Source of the DNA: Rotaria macrura
Lineage: Eukaryota; Rotifera; Eurotatoria; Philodinida; Philodinidae
Direction: 5' to 3'
NCBI GenBank assembly: GCA_900239685.1
Contig: OENT01000026.1
Coordinates: 274,791-338,790 of the forward strand
Length of the DNA: 64,000 nucleotides
Every line of letters begins with the position of its first letter. Position 1 is the first letter of the stretch. Shown here one piece after another: positions 63,492 through 64,000 of the stretch. The notes under the pieces were generated by a model. That model was not told the DNA's origin and did no database searches. It saw nothing but the letters and a program-made list of their open reading frames with translations. The position numbers and the translations under genes were made by a program.

Positions 63492-64000
63492 ATTTTAAAT
63501 TTCTTTTAACAATCTTCTACTTTGTAAAAATTCATATGGTTATGCAGATAAACAGACACGCTCCCGTTCTCGTTAACACTCTTCTATGTATAACAAAAGA
63601 TAAATCTAGAATAAATATTCATGCGTTGAACGTATACAGAAACAATTAATCTTGCAAATAAATAAATACTAGATTCCTATTCGTTTAAAGGTAACTCCAA
63701 CTATCGATGGAACAATGATTTATTTATTTATTTATATTATATGATATAGCAAACAATCTTTAGAAAAAAATTATTCTTTACTTAAAACTAGCTGAGGTTT
63801 TGTTTTATAAAACAGAGGTATATTTACATATAAACAAATAGTATACCTTTTTTATTTTGACAGATATTATTCTTCGTCACTATAGATGTCGCATGGTACT
63901 GACGTTCGATGACATTTTACTGTATAGCCATATACTTCGATCCCCATGTCGTCCATAGCGGTTAAATAGCAGCGTTATAACGGCGCTATTGCGATCACAC
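63492..64000. other. Upstream flank of hnRNP K
   Basis: AT-rich promoter-side sequence of hnRNP K. The last 130 bases are richer in G+C than the rest and read open on the - strand (see 63867-63956). Confidence 0.4.
63867..63956 (-). CDS. Possible 3' end of a gene leaving the window
   Basis: On the - strand a frame with protein-like composition (MDDMGIEVYGYTVKC, ending CDIYSDEE) runs to a TAA at 63867. The frame meets a stop 18 nt before this ATG with no AG acceptor between, so if real it is either a tiny ORF or a last exon whose start is wrongly placed. A second - strand frame, open from the window edge to 63888, overlaps it. I cannot tell which, if either, is coding. Confidence 0.2.
   Translation of the reverse strand: MDDMGIEVYGYTVKCHRTSVPCDIYSDEE

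Noticed and set aside
1-64000. CRISPR arrays, rRNA, tRNA, bacterial operons, viral or retroelement genes
   Set aside because: No regularly spaced direct repeats, no recognisable rRNA block, no convincing tRNA cloverleaf and no reverse transcriptase, integrase or transposase motif were seen by eye on either strand. A tRNA scan could still find one I missed.

Overview
The window is animal nuclear DNA: AT-rich (by eye near 70% A+T), with multi-exon genes whose introns are mostly 50-80 nt with GT...AG ends, and with clear orthologues of bilaterian genes (PSMD1, a 5-HT2-type receptor, SIN3, CREBRF/REPTOR, an RNF114/RNF166-type ligase, SLC25A35, hnRNP K, a claudin-fold protein). Very short introns, high A+T and Ser/Thr/Asn-rich linkers suggest a rotifer, most likely a bdelloid. 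That taxonomic call is inference; nothing in the window is diagnostic. There is no bacterial or phage gene, CRISPR array or intact transposon.

Layout. 1-4164 holds no convincing gene. 4165-6013 (-) encodes a 597-aa low-complexity protein I do not recognise. 6014-11043 is gene-free. 11044-14300 (-) is a three-exon, 268-aa four-pass claudin/PMP22-fold protein. 14301-23146 is a gene desert with one diverged inverted repeat. 23147-35392 (+) is PSMD1, a 26S proteasome base scaffold, in 22 exons. Its 6.4-kb intron 14 contains, on the opposite strand, a complete two-exon 5-HT2-type serotonin receptor (30441-32321). Two (+) genes follow closely: an RNF114/RNF166-type RING E3 ligase (35884-37352) and an SLC25A35-type mitochondrial carrier (37681-38733). 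38734-42230 is mostly non-coding with two weak small-gene candidates. 42231-52202 (-) is a complete SIN3 corepressor (20 exons, 1330 aa). 54421-57246 (+) is a CREBRF/REPTOR-type bZIP regulator, divergent from SIN3. 57247-60512 is empty. 60513-61538 (-) is an ankyrin-repeat protein and 62036-63491 (-) is hnRNP K. The last 130 bases may hold the 3' end of another (-) gene.

Main observation: human HTR2B also lies inside PSMD1 on the opposite strand. The same nesting here, with a receptor that has 5-HT2-specific motifs, points to a nested gene pair kept since early bilaterian evolution.

Exon boundaries were worked out by hand from splice signals, reading-frame continuity and similarity to family sequences. 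For every multi-exon gene the exon lengths sum to a multiple of three and the phases agree at each junction. No transcript evidence was available, so first exons and UTRs are the least certain parts.
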